This document shows positions 1-13,269 of a stretch of 52,966 nucleotides of DNA, in pieces. A model generated the notes under the pieces. That model saw nothing but the letters and a program-made list of their open reading frames with translations. It was not told where the DNA came from and did not search any database. Numbering within the stretch: the stretch's first letter is position 1; each line of letters opens with the position of its first letter. The position numbers were made by a program, and so were the translations under genes. This DNA is from Deinococcus aquatilis DSM 23025 (GTDB taxonomy: Bacteria > Deinococcota > Deinococci > Deinococcales > Deinococcaceae), in the NCBI RefSeq assembly GCF_000378445.1, contig NZ_KB899731.1, positions 1-52,966 on the forward strand, given 5' to 3'.

Positions 1-1177
<1,177 letters not shown>

Positions 1178-1380
1178 GATCTGTACTCCCTCCAAGAGGT
1201 GGATTCACACGCAAAACCGGCCCTTTGATCGGGTCTCCCCCGCGCATACCGCAGGGTTCGGGTGGTGTGTTCCCACATTGGGTTGATTCTCGCCAGGGCA
1301 GTGTCCCACCATGCTGGCACGCTGCACCGGAACCGCGCGGAAGAAATTACCCGCGAAAGCTCACGGCGCACCGACTAAAA

Positions 1381-1409
1381 ATTCTACCTAAAAAATGCTC
1401 AGGGTTCAA
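1381..1409 (-). promoter_or_regulatory. Predicted tuf promoter
   Basis: On the minus strand TTGAAC (-35, 1404-1409) is separated by exactly 17 bases from TAGAAT (-10, 1381-1386). This would give a ~195-base leader before tuf. Assigned from consensus only. Confidence 0.55.
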
Positions 1410-1812
1410 GGCCCACTTCATTTGGTGTTGAGGAGAGCTGCCAGATCAGGGAGGACGCTCAGCTGGTGGGCGCTCGAATCAACCGTCAAACAGAGTCAAA
1501 CCTGTGGCAACGATCAGAAGTGCTCCAGCTTCCGCCGCGTTCCTGCGGGTCAGCAGGCACTGAAGTTCGCGCAGAGACCCACGCCGAAAGACGAGCTGAC
1601 AGGCTATACAGAACCTCTCTTACACGGCGGCGGTACAGGTCACGGGTGGCCTCGTGTCAAACACGTCATGGTTCGACAGGGAGACTATCTAGGTATCAGA
1701 AGAGAGCCGGAGCGTTTGCCCCTGCCGCTCCAGCCTACAGGTCGGCGTAATTTTGCTGCTTCTGGGCAAGCCACACGGCAGCGTAGGCGTCATCTCCAAA
1801 CCAACGTTGTCC
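1410..1812. other. Gene-free stretch upstream of tuf
   Basis: No convincing gene. The one coding-like trace is a 25-codon minus-strand continuation (1735-1812) in the same frame as the membrane-protein gene that stops at 1813. It reads through that TAA as GQRWFGDDAYAAVWLAQKQQ and five more residues to a TAG at 1735. It may be a lost C-terminal extension or chance. Confidence 0.4.
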
Positions 1813-2232
1813 TTACTTGCTGGCGTAGGCCTGCACTTCTTTGTCAAATGCGCCGATCAGCATAAAGACGCCCAATACGGTGCCGATGGGAAACAGCAGC
1901 AGACTCAGCACGCCGATGACGATGCTGGAGACGCGGCCCCAGCTTCGGCCTTCCAGCAGAGCGCGGCGGGTGAAATACAGCAGCAGCACGATGGCAGACG
2001 TGATGAAGAAGGAAACCCACAGCACGGTGGTAATCAGCTCGGGCGACATGGGCGCGACCGTGGAACCCAACATGCTTTCCATCTGGCGCACCGTGTCATT
2101 GATGGTGTCGCCGGAAAAGGGCAGCGTCAGAAGTGAAATCGCGTTGTAGATCAGACCAATCAGCAGCGGCGTGGTCACGAAGGTCAGCCGTGCAGGACGG
2201 GCAATGGTGGGCGGGGGCGTAGGCAAACTCAT
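1813..2232 (-). CDS. Small integral membrane protein, paralogue 1
   Basis: A 139-residue protein with about four hydrophobic segments: roughly residues 20-40, 65-85, 100-120 and a last one ending in GVFMLIGAFDKEVQ. I do not recognise a named family and no catalytic residues are visible. The next gene upstream (2319-2720) has the same plan and shares the opening (V/W)TTPLLI, a central TLWVSF or VLWVSFF helix and the closing LIGAFD.EVQ..AS(K/R), so the two are tandem paralogues. The start ATG at 2232 was chosen as the only in-frame start ahead of the first helix. The position between fusA and tuf is unusual, and the terminator after fusA argues against co-transcription with the translation genes. 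Confidence 0.75.
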   Translation of the reverse strand: MSLPTPPPTIARPARLTFVTTPLLIGLIYNAISLLTLPFSGDTINDTVRQMESMLGSTVAPMSPELITTVLWVSFFITSAIVLLLYFTRRALLEGRSWGRVSSIVIGVLSLLLFPIGTVLGVFMLIGAFDKEVQAYASK

Positions 2233-2318
2233 CTCTTCCAGCCTAGCCCATTAAGGAGCAGCAAGAAGAAGGCCGCCCTGCCCGAAACGAACAGTGAGCG
2301 GCTACAGGGCAAAACGGT

Positions 2319-2720
2319 CTAGCGACTGGCGAAACGCTGCACTTCAGGATCGAATGCGCCGATCAGGATAAAAATGCCCAGAATGGTGCCAACAGGGAAA
2401 TTGAGCAATCCCAAAATGGCGATCACGATGGCCGCAATTCTGGCCCAGCCTCTCCCCTGCCCCACTGCCCGGTACGTAAAGAATACGAATACCGCCCAAG
2501 CCGCCGCGAAGATGAAACTGACCCAGAGGGTCGCGCCCGTGAATATCCTCAGGATTCCCAGTTGATCGGACGTGATCCCATTCGTTGGGTCGGTGGCCGC
2601 AGCACCGAGAATTGTATTGACGAAGGGAGCCAGAAAAGGCAGGAGAAGCAGGCCCAATAACTGCAAGATAAACATGATCAAGAGTGGTGTAGTAACCCAG
2701 GACAGTTTTTGCGGCTTCAT
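2319..2720 (-). CDS. Small integral membrane protein, paralogue 2
   Basis: A 133-residue protein predicted to cross the membrane about four times, with short polar ends (MKPQKLSWVTT at the N-terminus). It is clearly related to the neighbour at 1813-2232: the same WVSF helix, a Y/FRA.(G/E)GR.W.R turn, and a final GTILGIFILIGAFDPEVQ. Function is unknown. It lies 98 bases beyond the fusA stop, past a strong terminator, so its expression is probably independent of fusA. The pair probably arose by local duplication. Confidence 0.75.
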   Translation of the reverse strand: MKPQKLSWVTTPLLIMFILQLLGLLLLPFLAPFVNTILGAAATDPTNGITSDQLGILRIFTGATLWVSFIFAAAWAVFVFFTYRAVGQGRGWARIAAIVIAILGLLNFPVGTILGIFILIGAFDPEVQRFASR

Positions 2721-2759
2721 GGCATCAAAGTAACATGGAGAAACAACATGATTGAGAAC

Positions 2760-2793
2760 AAATCAAAGGCCCCCACCAGTGAAGGCAGGGGCC
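2760..2793 (-). terminator. Rho-independent terminator after fusA
   Basis: Minus-strand 10-bp stem GGCCCCTGCC/GGTGGGGGCC (two G-U pairs) with loop TTCACT, followed by TTTGATTT. It lies 25 bases past the fusA stop and would separate the rpsL-rpsG-fusA transcript from the genes downstream. Confidence 0.8.
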
Positions 2794-2818
2794 ATTGGAA
2801 ATTGCTAAAGCTGTGTGC

Positions 2819-4912
<2,094 letters not shown>

Positions 4913-5108
4913 ATGACTCCCTGATTCTGATGGGCAACGCGTCTCGTCACCGCAGTGTTGACACAATTCTGGGTTGATCCAGGTCTAGCCCGAACTAACT
5001 GGCGATAAGAATTTCAGCAAAAAAAGATGGGACAGCGAGGCTGATGCGCCGCTGTCCATCTTCTTCCCCATTTGGGCCGCCTCGCAGCGGCGCAAGGGTG
5101 GGGTGGTC

Positions 5109-5579
<471 letters not shown>

Positions 5580-5732
5580 GTTGACTCCTTAAAAACGCCT
5601 GTAATCAGGCAAACTGAGATTGGAACTGATGCATTGGCCTCACCTCTAGCCCGCTTGGGCCATACCAGAGGGGGACGGAATCCAGTCGGTGGAGCGCCGA
5701 GGTTGCCCCAGCGCTGCTACACCGCGCCGGAT

Positions 5733-6152
<420 letters not shown>

Positions 6153-6396
6153 GGTAAATCACTCCTCTGTAGAGCCAAATGAAACGTCTGAGATTGCGTG
6201 CGTCGGGTCCCGCCCACTCCTGGGGGCAGGTTCGGGTTGGCAGTCAAGCCTGAGGTGATCTGCGCGTATTTAAGCGGGCCGCTGGCTCGGAAAAGCCTTC
6301 AGCATCGGCCTCCTTGCAGGGCCAAACATTCCTAAACCGCGCGTGCCGAGAAACCCACCGGTGCAACCCTGTACCGGGGCAGTTTTCAACCGAAGT

Positions 6397-6426
6397 AGCA
6401 TAGCGCGGAAAGAGGTAGGGACGCAA
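6397..6426 (-). promoter_or_regulatory. Predicted str operon promoter
   Basis: Minus-strand TTGCGT (6421-6426), an 18-base spacer and TATGCT (6397-6402). This would leave a leader of about 240 bases before rpsL. No S12/S7-type autoregulatory fold was established by eye. Confidence 0.5.
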
Positions 6427-6445
6427 GACATCCAGTGCTGTCGAG

Positions 6446-6585
6446 ATTATACGGATTCCGTACGATTCCCGTAGAGTCGGAACCCCACTGCCTGTTCATC
6501 CATCTCCAGGAATCCATATCTTTTCCCACTCGCTCTGCTCGGATTAAACACCGTGCTTTTCGGTGTTCAATCGGAATCCGTAATT
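6446..6585. repeat. Dispersed intergenic repeat, copy A
   Basis: About 140 bp bounded by inverted ends (ATACGGATTCCG at the left, CGGAATCCGTAAT at the right). It shares ACTCGCTCTGCTCGGATT and a terminal hairpin with copy B at 19582-19713. The hairpin (6542-6572) pairs GATTAAACACCG with CGGTGTTCAATC. It lies 3' of a minus-strand gene, as does copy B. It resembles the small non-coding repeats of Deinococcus genomes. Confidence 0.7.
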
Positions 6586-6617
6586 ACAGCCTAGTTTCTC
6601 AGGTCATCTTCCTCTCT

Positions 6618-7100
6618 CTACCCCGCCGATTCCCCCGCTTTCCCCTCTTCATCTACCCAAATCCGCGCCGCACCGAAGCGTACATCCAGCTTCAGGCCCG
6701 CTAAATACGCCTGCAAAGAGTCGGGCAATTCGGCCACGGTGAAGGGCGTGCGGGGCGCGGCCACCAGACGGTAAAGGCCCACCTCCCCCGGAATATGGTC
6801 ATAGACGTAGGCTCCCCGACGTTGGGGCGGCGTCAGGTGTTCGTCGAAACCGCCAGCAGGCGCGTTGGGTTCCTCGTTTTCGGGGCGAACGTCGATCCAG
6901 ACGTGCAGAGTTTCCAGCAGTTCCTCGGAGGCGAGGGCGGCGGCGGGAACGGTGGGATCGCCTGCCGCGAGAAACTGGGCGACATGGCCCGCCTCGTCTG
7001 CGGCGAACCAGTCGAACTCCACGTCCGTAATTTCCTCGCGAGTAATGATGGTGTGCGCGGCGAGGTCTGGATTCACGTTCAGCCTGTCTGTTCTGGTCAT
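6618..7100 (-). CDS. Conserved hypothetical protein
   Basis: A soluble, acidic protein of 160 residues that I cannot assign. The segment VEFDWFAADEAGHVAQFLAAG near residue 30 resembles an N-terminal block of uncharacterised bacterial proteins; the rest has no visible catalytic motif, signal peptide or membrane helix. I chose the ATG at 7100 (MTRTDRLNVNPDLAAH), which has AGGGA six bases upstream, over an open frame that runs nine codons further to a TTG. It starts 31 bases after the phosphoglucomutase stop on the same strand and could be co-transcribed with it. Confidence 0.7.
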   Translation of the reverse strand: MTRTDRLNVNPDLAAHTIITREEITDVEFDWFAADEAGHVAQFLAAGDPTVPAAALASEELLETLHVWIDVRPENEEPNAPAGGFDEHLTPPQRRGAYVYDHIPGEVGLYRLVAAPRTPFTVAELPDSLQAYLAGLKLDVRFGAARIWVDEEGKAGESAG

Positions 7101-7130
7101 ACCGATCCCTGTATCATACTGACCCAAAGA

Positions 7131-8765
7131 TCACACCGATCCCAGCGCTGCCGATACCACCTCGCGGGCTTCTTCCATCACCGTTTGCAGGTGGTCTGCG
7201 CCCCGGAAGGATTCGGCGTAGATCTTATACACGTCCTCGGTGCCGCTGGGACGGGCCGCGAACCAGGCCTGATCGGTGGTGACTTTCAGGCCGCCGATGC
7301 CTGCCCCGTTGCCGGGGGCGCGGGTCAGCTTGCCCGTGATCGGGTCGCCGCCCAGCGTGGTGGCCGTGACCTGTTCGGGCGACAGACTGCCCAGAATCTT
7401 CTTCTGTGCAGCGTTGGCGGGGGCATCCTGACGGTCATAGGCGGTTGCGCCGTAGCGCTCGGTGAGGGCCACAAAACGCTCTCCCGGCGTCTGTCCGGTT
7501 TTGGCGGTCATCTCGGCGGCCAGCAGTCCTGGAATCAGGCCATCCTTGTCGGTGCTCCACGCGCCGCCGTTCATTCGCAGGAAGCTCGCGCCCGCCGATT
7601 CCTCGCCGCCGAAGCCCAGCGAGCCGTCCAGCAATCCCTCCACGAAGTATTTGAAGCCCACCGGAACTTCGACCAAACGCCGCCCGATGCCCGCTGCCAC
7701 GCGGTCTATCAGGGCACTGGAGACCAGCGTTTTGCCGATGCCCGCCTCTGGCCGCCAGCCGGGGCGATTCTGGAACAGATATTCGATCATGACGGCCAGA
7801 TAATGGTTGGGGTTCAGCAACCCCGAAGCTGTGACGATGCCGTGACGGTCTGCGTCGGGGTCGTTGCCGATGGCGACATCGAAATCATCTTTGAGGCGCA
7901 GCAGGCTCGCCATCGCGTAGGGGCTGGAGCAGTCCATTCTGATTTTGCCGTCGCGGTCTACGCTCATAAAGGCAAAACGCGGGTCGACCACTTCATTGAC
8001 GATCTTGAGGTTCAGGTTGTACTGCGCCTGAATCGCTTCCCAGACGGGCAGGCTGCTGCCACCCAGCGGATCGACGCCGATGCGAACGCCGCTGTGACGG
8101 ATGGCGTCCAGATCCACGACTTCGGGCAACTGATCCACGTAGGGCGTGATGAAATCGAAGGTTTCGAGGGCTTCCATCGCCTCGGCCAGGGTCACGCGTT
8201 TCACGTCGCGCAGCCCGTTTTCCAGAATGGCATTGGCGCGGGCCTGCACCACACCCGTCACATCGGTATCGGCGGGGCCGCCGGAAGGGGGGTTGTACTT
8301 GAATCCGCCGTCCTGGGGAGGATTGTGGCTGGGCGTGATCACGATGCCGTCGGCCAAATTGCTGCCTCCGGCGCGGTTGTGGCCCAGGATGGCGTGACTG
8401 ATCAGGGGCGTGGGCGTAAAGACTCCGGGCTGCACGCACACCCGCACGCCATTGGCGACCAGGACCTGAAGCGCCGTGATCCAGGCGGGTTCGCTGAGGG
8501 CATGGGTATCGAGGCCCATAAACAGCGGTCCCGTGATGCCCGCAGAGGCGCGGTGCTCGGCCACCGCCTGCGTGACGGCCAGAATATGCGCCTCGTTGAA
8601 TGAGCCGTTGGTGCTGGTGCCCCGGTGCCCGCTGGTGCCGAACGCTACGCGCTGGAGGGGATTGGACACGTCTGGGCGGGTCTCGTAATAGTGCGCCACC
8701 AGACGCGGAATGTTGGTCAGCAGGGATTGCGGGGCTGTACGGCCAGCCAGCTCACTGAGGGTCAT
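7131..8765 (-). CDS. pgm: Phosphoglucomutase (alpha-D-glucose-phosphate specific)
   Basis: Interconverts glucose-1-phosphate and glucose-6-phosphate in the cytoplasm, linking glycogen and sugar-nucleotide metabolism to glycolysis. 544 residues, typical of the bacterial Pgm type. Visible motifs: FGTSGHRG near residue 42, the phosphoserine loop [11 protein letters not shown] with Ser146, the magnesium loop DPDADRHG (Asp302/304/306), and the phosphate-binding [12 protein letters not shown] near the C-terminus. The ATG at 8765 has TAAACT five bases before it, so it may be leaderless. All catalytic residues are present. Confidence 0.95.
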   Translation of the reverse strand: MTLSELAGRTAPQSLLTNIPRLVAHYYETRPDVSNPLQRVAFGTSGHRGTSTNGSFNEAHILAVTQAVAEHRASAGITGPLFMGLDTHALSEPAWITALQVLVANGVRVCVQPGVFTPTPLISHAILGHNRAGGSNLADGIVITPSHNPPQDGGFKYNPPSGGPADTDVTGVVQARANAILENGLRDVKRVTLAEAMEALETFDFITPYVDQLPEVVDLDAIRHSGVRIGVDPLGGSSLPVWEAIQAQYNLNLKIVNEVVDPRFAFMSVDRDGKIRMDCSSPYAMASLLRLKDDFDVAIGNDPDADRHGIVTASGLLNPNHYLAVMIEYLFQNRPGWRPEAGIGKTLVSSALIDRVAAGIGRRLVEVPVGFKYFVEGLLDGSLGFGGEESAGASFLRMNGGAWSTDKDGLIPGLLAAEMTAKTGQTPGERFVALTERYGATAYDRQDAPANAAQKKILGSLSPEQVTATTLGGDPITGKLTRAPGNGAGIGGLKVTTDQAWFAARPSGTEDVYKIYAESFRGADHLQTVMEEAREVVSAALGSV

Positions 8766-8877
8766 GCGTCAGTTTAAGACAGGAAACCTTGCTGGGCTTT
8801 GTGAAGAAATCAATCTGCGCTATACAGCGTAACGCACCCCGCAAAACCCCCTGCCCCTCCCCTGTTACGCTACAGAC

Positions 8878-8988
8878 ATGCGGGAATTTTTGAACGACTG
8901 GTGGCGACTGCTCAAGCTGATTGTCGGTTCACTGGCTATTCCGGTGGTGCTGTGGCTGCTGCTGGTCTGGGCAGGCGTACTGCGTTAG
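8878..8988 (+). CDS. 36-residue single-span membrane protein
   Basis: A short reading frame starting [19 protein letters not shown] and continuing as a strongly hydrophobic helix ([16 protein letters not shown]) with a final Arg. The amphipathic, charged N-terminus followed by one transmembrane span is typical of bacterial small membrane proteins. TACGCT sits six bases before the ATG, matching the leaderless pattern of its neighbours and supporting the start. It is divergent from pgm and upstream of nothing on the same strand. Function unknown; reality is inferred from the start signal and composition. Confidence 0.6.
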   Translation: MREFLNDWWRLLKLIVGSLAIPVVLWLLLVWAGVLR

Positions 8989-9082
8989 AGCCTCCTCCGG
9001 GAGTGGCTCATTCAGAAGTAAAGCTGCCCTATGAACCTTGGGCTATAAATCCTACCCGTGTTTCTGCCGGGTGCTCCAAAAT

Positions 9083-10195
9083 TCAGGCATCTGGGCGATG
9101 GTTTCCCGTCGGCGATGGAGGACTTCCCAACTGCGTGCGGCGCAACTCGGCCATTCTTACGTCGTTGCGGCCCTGCCGTTTGGCAACGTACATGGCGGCG
9201 TCGGCGCGGGTCAGAATGTCGTCGGGATGGTCACCGGGTCGGGCGGTGGCAACTCCGAAACTGGCGGTCAGGCCGCCGACTGCGCCGTAGCGTTGTTCAT
9301 GCAGTTGGGCACGCAGCAGGTCCAGCATGGCCCGCACCTGCAAGGCGGGCAGCGGGGGCAGCACCAACAAAAACTCCTCGCCCCCCCACCGGGCAGCCAA
9401 ACCATCTGGGGGCAAATGGCTACTGGCCGCCTTCGAGACGCCTTTGAGCACGAGGTCGCCCGTAGCGTGCCCGTGCTGATCATTCACAGACTTGAAGTGA
9501 TCAAGGTCGAACAGGACCAGGGTGAAAGGCTCCCTGCGGGCATACAGGGCGGCCAGATGCTCCTCGGCGGCACGGCGGTTGGCTAACCCGGTGAGCGCGT
9601 CGGTATAGGCGGCGGCACGTGCGGCCAGCAATTGCGTGCGCTGAAAGCTGAAGGTGGCCTGAACGGCGACCATCACGCCGCCCCCCAAAAGGTACTGGGC
9701 CACCGCTCCTACCAGACGCGGATTTGGCCCGTTCAACAACAGTTGGTACAGGTGCACCCCACAGATCAGGGCCGACAGGCCGAACAGGCCTCCCGCCACC
9801 CACACGGCGCGGCGGGCCGGAAAGGTCAGGAAGGCGGAGGCGTACAACACCGCGAACCAGTACGTGTTTTCACTCAGGGCGTTGTACACCGGGACGAATA
9901 CCCGGAACTGCTGATTCAGGGCCAACAAAAAGTAGGCGGAGGTCGCGATGTAAATCATGCGGAAGGCCAGGCGCAGGCTGATGCGGTGCAGAGTCAGGCT
10001 CAGATCGAGGCAGATCAGTAGCAGGGCCAGCAGCGGCAAGGCCACCCTGTCCAGAGGATCGAAATTGGGGGCCTGAACCCAGAGCGCCGCTCCCACACCC
10101 AGCGTGCCCAGCAGCGTCAGTACCATGAACATCCGGCGCTGTGTCAATGTCCAGCGTTCGCCTTCGGAAGCGGGAAGCACGCGAGACGATTTCAC
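9083..10195 (-). CDS. Membrane-bound GGDEF diguanylate cyclase
   Basis: Predicted to make cyclic di-GMP from two GTP. The N-terminal half has about six membrane helices (from MFMVLTLLGTLGVGAALW to the LVGAVAQYLLGGGVMVAV segment), a MASE-like sensor region. The C-terminal half is a GGDEF domain opening with TDALTGLANRRA, followed by FDLDHFKSVND and the active-site signature GGEEF, and closing with ADAAMYVAKRQGRN. No RxxD inhibitory site is seen just before GGEEF (LAARW), so product inhibition may be weak. I prefer the GTG at 10195, which has GAGAGGTGG directly upstream; the frame is open 32 codons further to a TTG. Confidence 0.9.
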   Translation of the reverse strand: MKSSRVLPASEGERWTLTQRRMFMVLTLLGTLGVGAALWVQAPNFDPLDRVALPLLALLLICLDLSLTLHRISLRLAFRMIYIATSAYFLLALNQQFRVFVPVYNALSENTYWFAVLYASAFLTFPARRAVWVAGGLFGLSALICGVHLYQLLLNGPNPRLVGAVAQYLLGGGVMVAVQATFSFQRTQLLAARAAAYTDALTGLANRRAAEEHLAALYARREPFTLVLFDLDHFKSVNDQHGHATGDLVLKGVSKAASSHLPPDGLAARWGGEEFLLVLPPLPALQVRAMLDLLRAQLHEQRYGAVGGLTASFGVATARPGDHPDDILTRADAAMYVAKRQGRNDVRMAELRRTQLGSPPSPTGNHRPDA

Positions 10196-10421
10196 AGGCC
10201 ACCTCTCAGAATGGGGCGGGGCAGAGTCCGGCAGCAGCTGAGAAACTGATTCAAAGAGGCCTCGAGTGTAGTATGAAGTTACCTTAAGCAATTCTACAAC
10301 CAGACAACTTATGACGTGCCGCTTTTACATAGAGTACTGCACAGATAAAGCCCCACAAATAAAAGATGGCAAATGATGCCACTCAGAGAAGCCAGACTGC
10401 AATCTTCGTAGCGACACTTCC

Positions 10422-11045
10422 CTAACTTGCTACCTCATGGTGAACCCGGCAGCGGGCTTCATAGCTCTCCTGTGCCCCCACCAGCACAACGGGATCATCG
10501 AAACGGGCCGGACGGTCTCCGATCAGGCGCTGAGAACGGGTCGCCGGAGCGCCGCAGACCGTGCAGATGGCCGTCAGTTTCTCCACACTTTCGGCACGGG
10601 CCAGAAGTTCGGGCATGGGGCCAAAGGGTTCGGCGCGGAAATCGAGGTCCAGTCCGGCCAGAATGACCCGCACGCCCTGATCTGCCAATTCCAGCGCCAA
10701 TGGCACGAGATCGGTTCCAAAAAACTGCACCTCGTCTATGCCCACCACATCGGGCAGCACGCCACCGGGCAGGCCCAGAAGAGTCGCCTCGCTGCCGCCG
10801 TCCAACGCCAGATTGCTGCGAATGCCCGCCGCATCGCGCACGGCCACAGCATCGACGGTACGCCCCGCATGGCTTGCCACTGCCGACAGGTGGTAACGGT
10901 CATCCAGCAGAGGCTTGAAGACCCTGACCCGCTGCCGCGCGATCACCGCCCGCGTGACGCGGCGAATCAGTTCCTCGCTTTTGCCGCTGAACATGGGGCC
11001 GACAATGACCTCTAGGTGGCCGCCGTGATAGGGGGACTTGAGCAC
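10422..11045 (-). CDS. tdk: Thymidine kinase
   Basis: Phosphorylates thymidine with ATP in the pyrimidine salvage pathway. 207 residues, the type II bacterial size. The P-loop [11 protein letters not shown] is near residue 20, the Walker-B-like [10 protein letters not shown] is central, the lasso region follows AGLDLDFR, and the C-terminal zinc ligands are CTVC plus the later C(R)VH. The frame is open far upstream, but those codons have no family resemblance. I chose GTG at 11045, which is seven bases after a perfect-looking TATACT -10 box, so the mRNA is probably leaderless. Confidence 0.93.
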   Translation of the reverse strand: MLKSPYHGGHLEVIVGPMFSGKSEELIRRVTRAVIARQRVRVFKPLLDDRYHLSAVASHAGRTVDAVAVRDAAGIRSNLALDGGSEATLLGLPGGVLPDVVGIDEVQFFGTDLVPLALELADQGVRVILAGLDLDFRAEPFGPMPELLARAESVEKLTAICTVCGAPATRSQRLIGDRPARFDDPVVLVGAQESYEARCRVHHEVAS

Positions 11046-11074
11046 GCGGCCAAGTATAGGGGGCGCTTTGCGCG

Positions 11075-11211
11075 GTGAGTGGGAGGTGGATTGTGGAACG
11101 TGGGAAAAGCGCGGATGGGTTATCGGCTGTGGGCTGTGGGTTGTCGAAAAAACCAAAGCACGTAACCCCTTCTCTACCCGCTTTTGACCTTCCCACTCAC
11201 CACTGACCACT
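11075..11211. repeat. Intergenic repeat with inverted ends (copy 1)
   Basis: Arms GTGAGTGGGA (11075-11084) and TCCCACTCAC (11191-11200) enclose about 105 bp of G/T-rich sequence. Bases 11190-11211 are identical to 43704-43725 in the second copy. Not coding. Confidence 0.6.
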
Positions 11212-11228
11212 ACCCACTTACCGTTTTT

Positions 11229-11987
11229 TCACTTCTGCACGATCCACTTGTTCAGCAATTTCTGATATTCCCCGTTGGCTTTCATTTTGGTGAGGGTGCG
11301 GTTGGCGGCGGCAGCCAGATCGCTGTTTTTGGCAAAGGCGATACCGTAATCCTCAGCGGCGAGGGCGGCTCCGGCCTGTGCAAATTGCCCCGGCAGGCGC
11401 TTTTGCAGGTCGGTCACGGTGGGGGCGTCTCCGATCAGGGCGGCGATTCGGCCTGCACGCACATCGGCCAGACCAGCGGCAAAGTCGTCGTAGACCTTCA
11501 GGACTGCGCCCTTGGGCTTCAGCACGTCGCCTGCCACGTATTGCCCGGTGGTATTGGCCTGCACGCCGATGGTCTTGCCCTTCACGTCGGCGGGCCAGGC
11601 GAACTTGCCGGGATTGCCGCCACGCACGATAAATACCTGTGCACTGCGGTAGTAAGGCTGGCTGAAGCTGACGACTTTGGCCCGCTCGGCGGTGATCGTA
11701 ATGGCACTCATCGCCATATCCACGCGCCCAGACGTGACCGACTGCGGCATCAGCGCCCCGAATCCCACCGCCCGGATCTCCAGCTTGACGCCCAGATCGC
11801 GGGCCACGGCGCGGGCAATATCGATGTCGAAGCCCTGAAACTGGCCGTCTGGCCCCTTGAATTCAAAAGGATTGAAGGTGGGATCGGTGCCCAGCACCAG
11901 CACACCTTTGGCCTTGACCTGCGCGACGGTGGTCGCCACGGCAGAAGAGGAAAGCAGGAGAGCCGACAGCAGCAAGGCGGGTTTCAT
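11229..11987 (-). CDS. Amino-acid ABC transporter periplasmic binding protein
   Basis: Solute receptor of the SBP_bac_3 family, 252 residues, exported to the cell envelope. The N-terminal signal peptide is MKPALLLSALLLSSSAVA with cleavage likely near residue 18 and no lipobox cysteine. The mature part has VLVLGTDPTFNPFEF, a GFDIDIARAVARDLG strand-helix and the family signature VDMAMSAITITAERAKVV. It is typical of polar amino-acid receptors, but the ligand cannot be read from sequence. No permease or ATPase gene is adjacent, so it is an orphan here. TATGCT lies six bases before the ATG; GGAGGA is immediately upstream but too close to act as a normal SD. Confidence 0.9.
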   Translation of the reverse strand: MKPALLLSALLLSSSAVATTVAQVKAKGVLVLGTDPTFNPFEFKGPDGQFQGFDIDIARAVARDLGVKLEIRAVGFGALMPQSVTSGRVDMAMSAITITAERAKVVSFSQPYYRSAQVFIVRGGNPGKFAWPADVKGKTIGVQANTTGQYVAGDVLKPKGAVLKVYDDFAAGLADVRAGRIAALIGDAPTVTDLQKRLPGQFAQAGAALAAEDYGIAFAKNSDLAAAANRTLTKMKANGEYQKLLNKWIVQK

Positions 11988-12031
11988 TCCTCCAGCATAA
12001 GCACCGCGCAGGTAGGCGGTACGCTACCCAC

Positions 12032-12511
12032 ATGGACATCCCCGCCCCCCTGCCCTGGCCCGCGCCCAGCGATTTTGTGCATGGGGGGCCTGTGCCGCCG
12101 CCCGCCCAGTGGACCCGGCCCGGTGTGGTCATGACTTTCAATCTGGAATGTCCGGGCTGCGTCTCTCGCGGGATTCCCTTTCTGAAGCGCCTGCACGCCG
12201 AATTTGGAGAACGGGCGGAGATACTGGCGCTGCACACCAGCCTCGGCCACCGCCTGCTGGAGCGGGCCGACGTAGAACCCACGCTGATTCGTTTTGCCCA
12301 GCACTTTGCCCGCCTGCCTTTTCCGGTGGCGCTGGACCTGAGCGGCGAGGTGGCCCGTGCGTGGCAGACGGAGGGCACACCTCATACCTTGGCATTCGCA
12401 GCGGGCGGAGAACTGATCAGGAGCGTCTACGGCAGTCAGGACAACGCCCAAACGCGGCTGTGGTATTTGCTGGAAGAAGAGGTGCAGGGACAACAGGGAG
12501 CGGCGAGATGA
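12032..12511 (+). CDS. Thioredoxin-fold protein with a CPGC motif
   Basis: A 159-residue, TlpA/redoxin-like protein. After a proline-rich N-terminus comes GVVMTFNLECPGCVSRGIPF, with the redox-type CxxC as CPGC near residue 40, then LKRLHAEFGERAEILALHTS and the cis-proline region TEGTPHTLAF near residue 120. No signal peptide is apparent, so it is probably cytoplasmic. TACGCT is six bases before the ATG (leaderless pattern). Its stop overlaps the next gene's ATG (ATGA), so the two are translationally coupled. The substrate is unknown. Confidence 0.8.
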   Translation: MDIPAPLPWPAPSDFVHGGPVPPPAQWTRPGVVMTFNLECPGCVSRGIPFLKRLHAEFGERAEILALHTSLGHRLLERADVEPTLIRFAQHFARLPFPVALDLSGEVARAWQTEGTPHTLAFAAGGELIRSVYGSQDNAQTRLWYLLEEEVQGQQGAAR

Positions 12512-13215
12512 CGCAGGCACCGGGAATAGAGCGCTGGATGCTGGAAGCGCCGCGTGTGAAGCTGCCCGCATCGGCACTGGACGCCTTCCAGACAGCTTTT
12601 CAGACCCGCGACCTGACTCTTTTGCCGCCGGGTGTGCCCCGCTGGTTGTTTCTGGAATGGCTGGCGCGTGAAGGCTGGCTGCTGCACGGTTCTCCCCGCG
12701 CCGATATTCAGACGTTCGAGGCCCGTACTCCCCATGATCTGAGCGGCGACCCTTTCAGCGGGCGCACGGGTGTATTTGCCAGCTCGGATGGCCTGTGGGC
12801 GCTGATGTACGCCCTACGCGACAAAACTCGGGTCAAGCGGATGCTGAATATGGCCCTGCAACGGCGCGGGGAAACAGGCCAGTGGTCTACGGTGCGCTAC
12901 TTTTTATCGCTGGCTCCGCATGACCGGGGCGGCGAAGTGCAGCCGAGAGTGCAGCCGACAGACGGCAGGGCGCTGCTCAGGCCCGGCAGCGTCTATGTCT
13001 TGCCACCGGGGGGCTTTGAGCAGATACCGCCTTACGTGTGGCCCGGCGTGGGCGAAGTGCAAGAGCCGCAATGGATCAACCCCAACCCAGTGCGTCCCGT
13101 GCTGCGCGTGCCGCTGTCTCCCGCCGACTTTCCTTTGGCTGTGCGGACTCACCACGCCGACACCATTGACGCCCGCTGCGAGGCCGACCCCTGGGGTTTT
13201 CCTTGGTTAGATTGA
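12508..13215 (+). CDS. Hypothetical protein coupled to the thioredoxin-like gene
   Basis: A 235-residue soluble protein without a family I recognise. Visible blocks are WLFLEWLAREGWLLHGSPRA (residues ~42-61), DPFSGRTGVFASSDGLWALM near residue 75, and a C-terminal PLSPADFPLAVRTHHADTID. The HGS..A...F..R...D.SGD motif with FASSDGLWA looks like a conserved pocket reminiscent of ADP-ribosyltransferase-like folds, but that is only an impression. The next-but-one role in the cluster, an ADP-ribosylglycohydrolase, makes it worth testing. Start fixed by the 4-base ATGA overlap with the upstream gene. Confidence 0.72.
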   Translation: MTQAPGIERWMLEAPRVKLPASALDAFQTAFQTRDLTLLPPGVPRWLFLEWLAREGWLLHGSPRADIQTFEARTPHDLSGDPFSGRTGVFASSDGLWALMYALRDKTRVKRMLNMALQRRGETGQWSTVRYFLSLAPHDRGGEVQPRVQPTDGRALLRPGSVYVLPPGGFEQIPPYVWPGVGEVQEPQWINPNPVRPVLRVPLSPADFPLAVRTHHADTIDARCEADPWGFPWLD

Positions 13216-13269
13216 GACTGTGGCTCGATTCAGACCACGCCGCAGGCAGAAGCGGGAGAGAATGACCGC

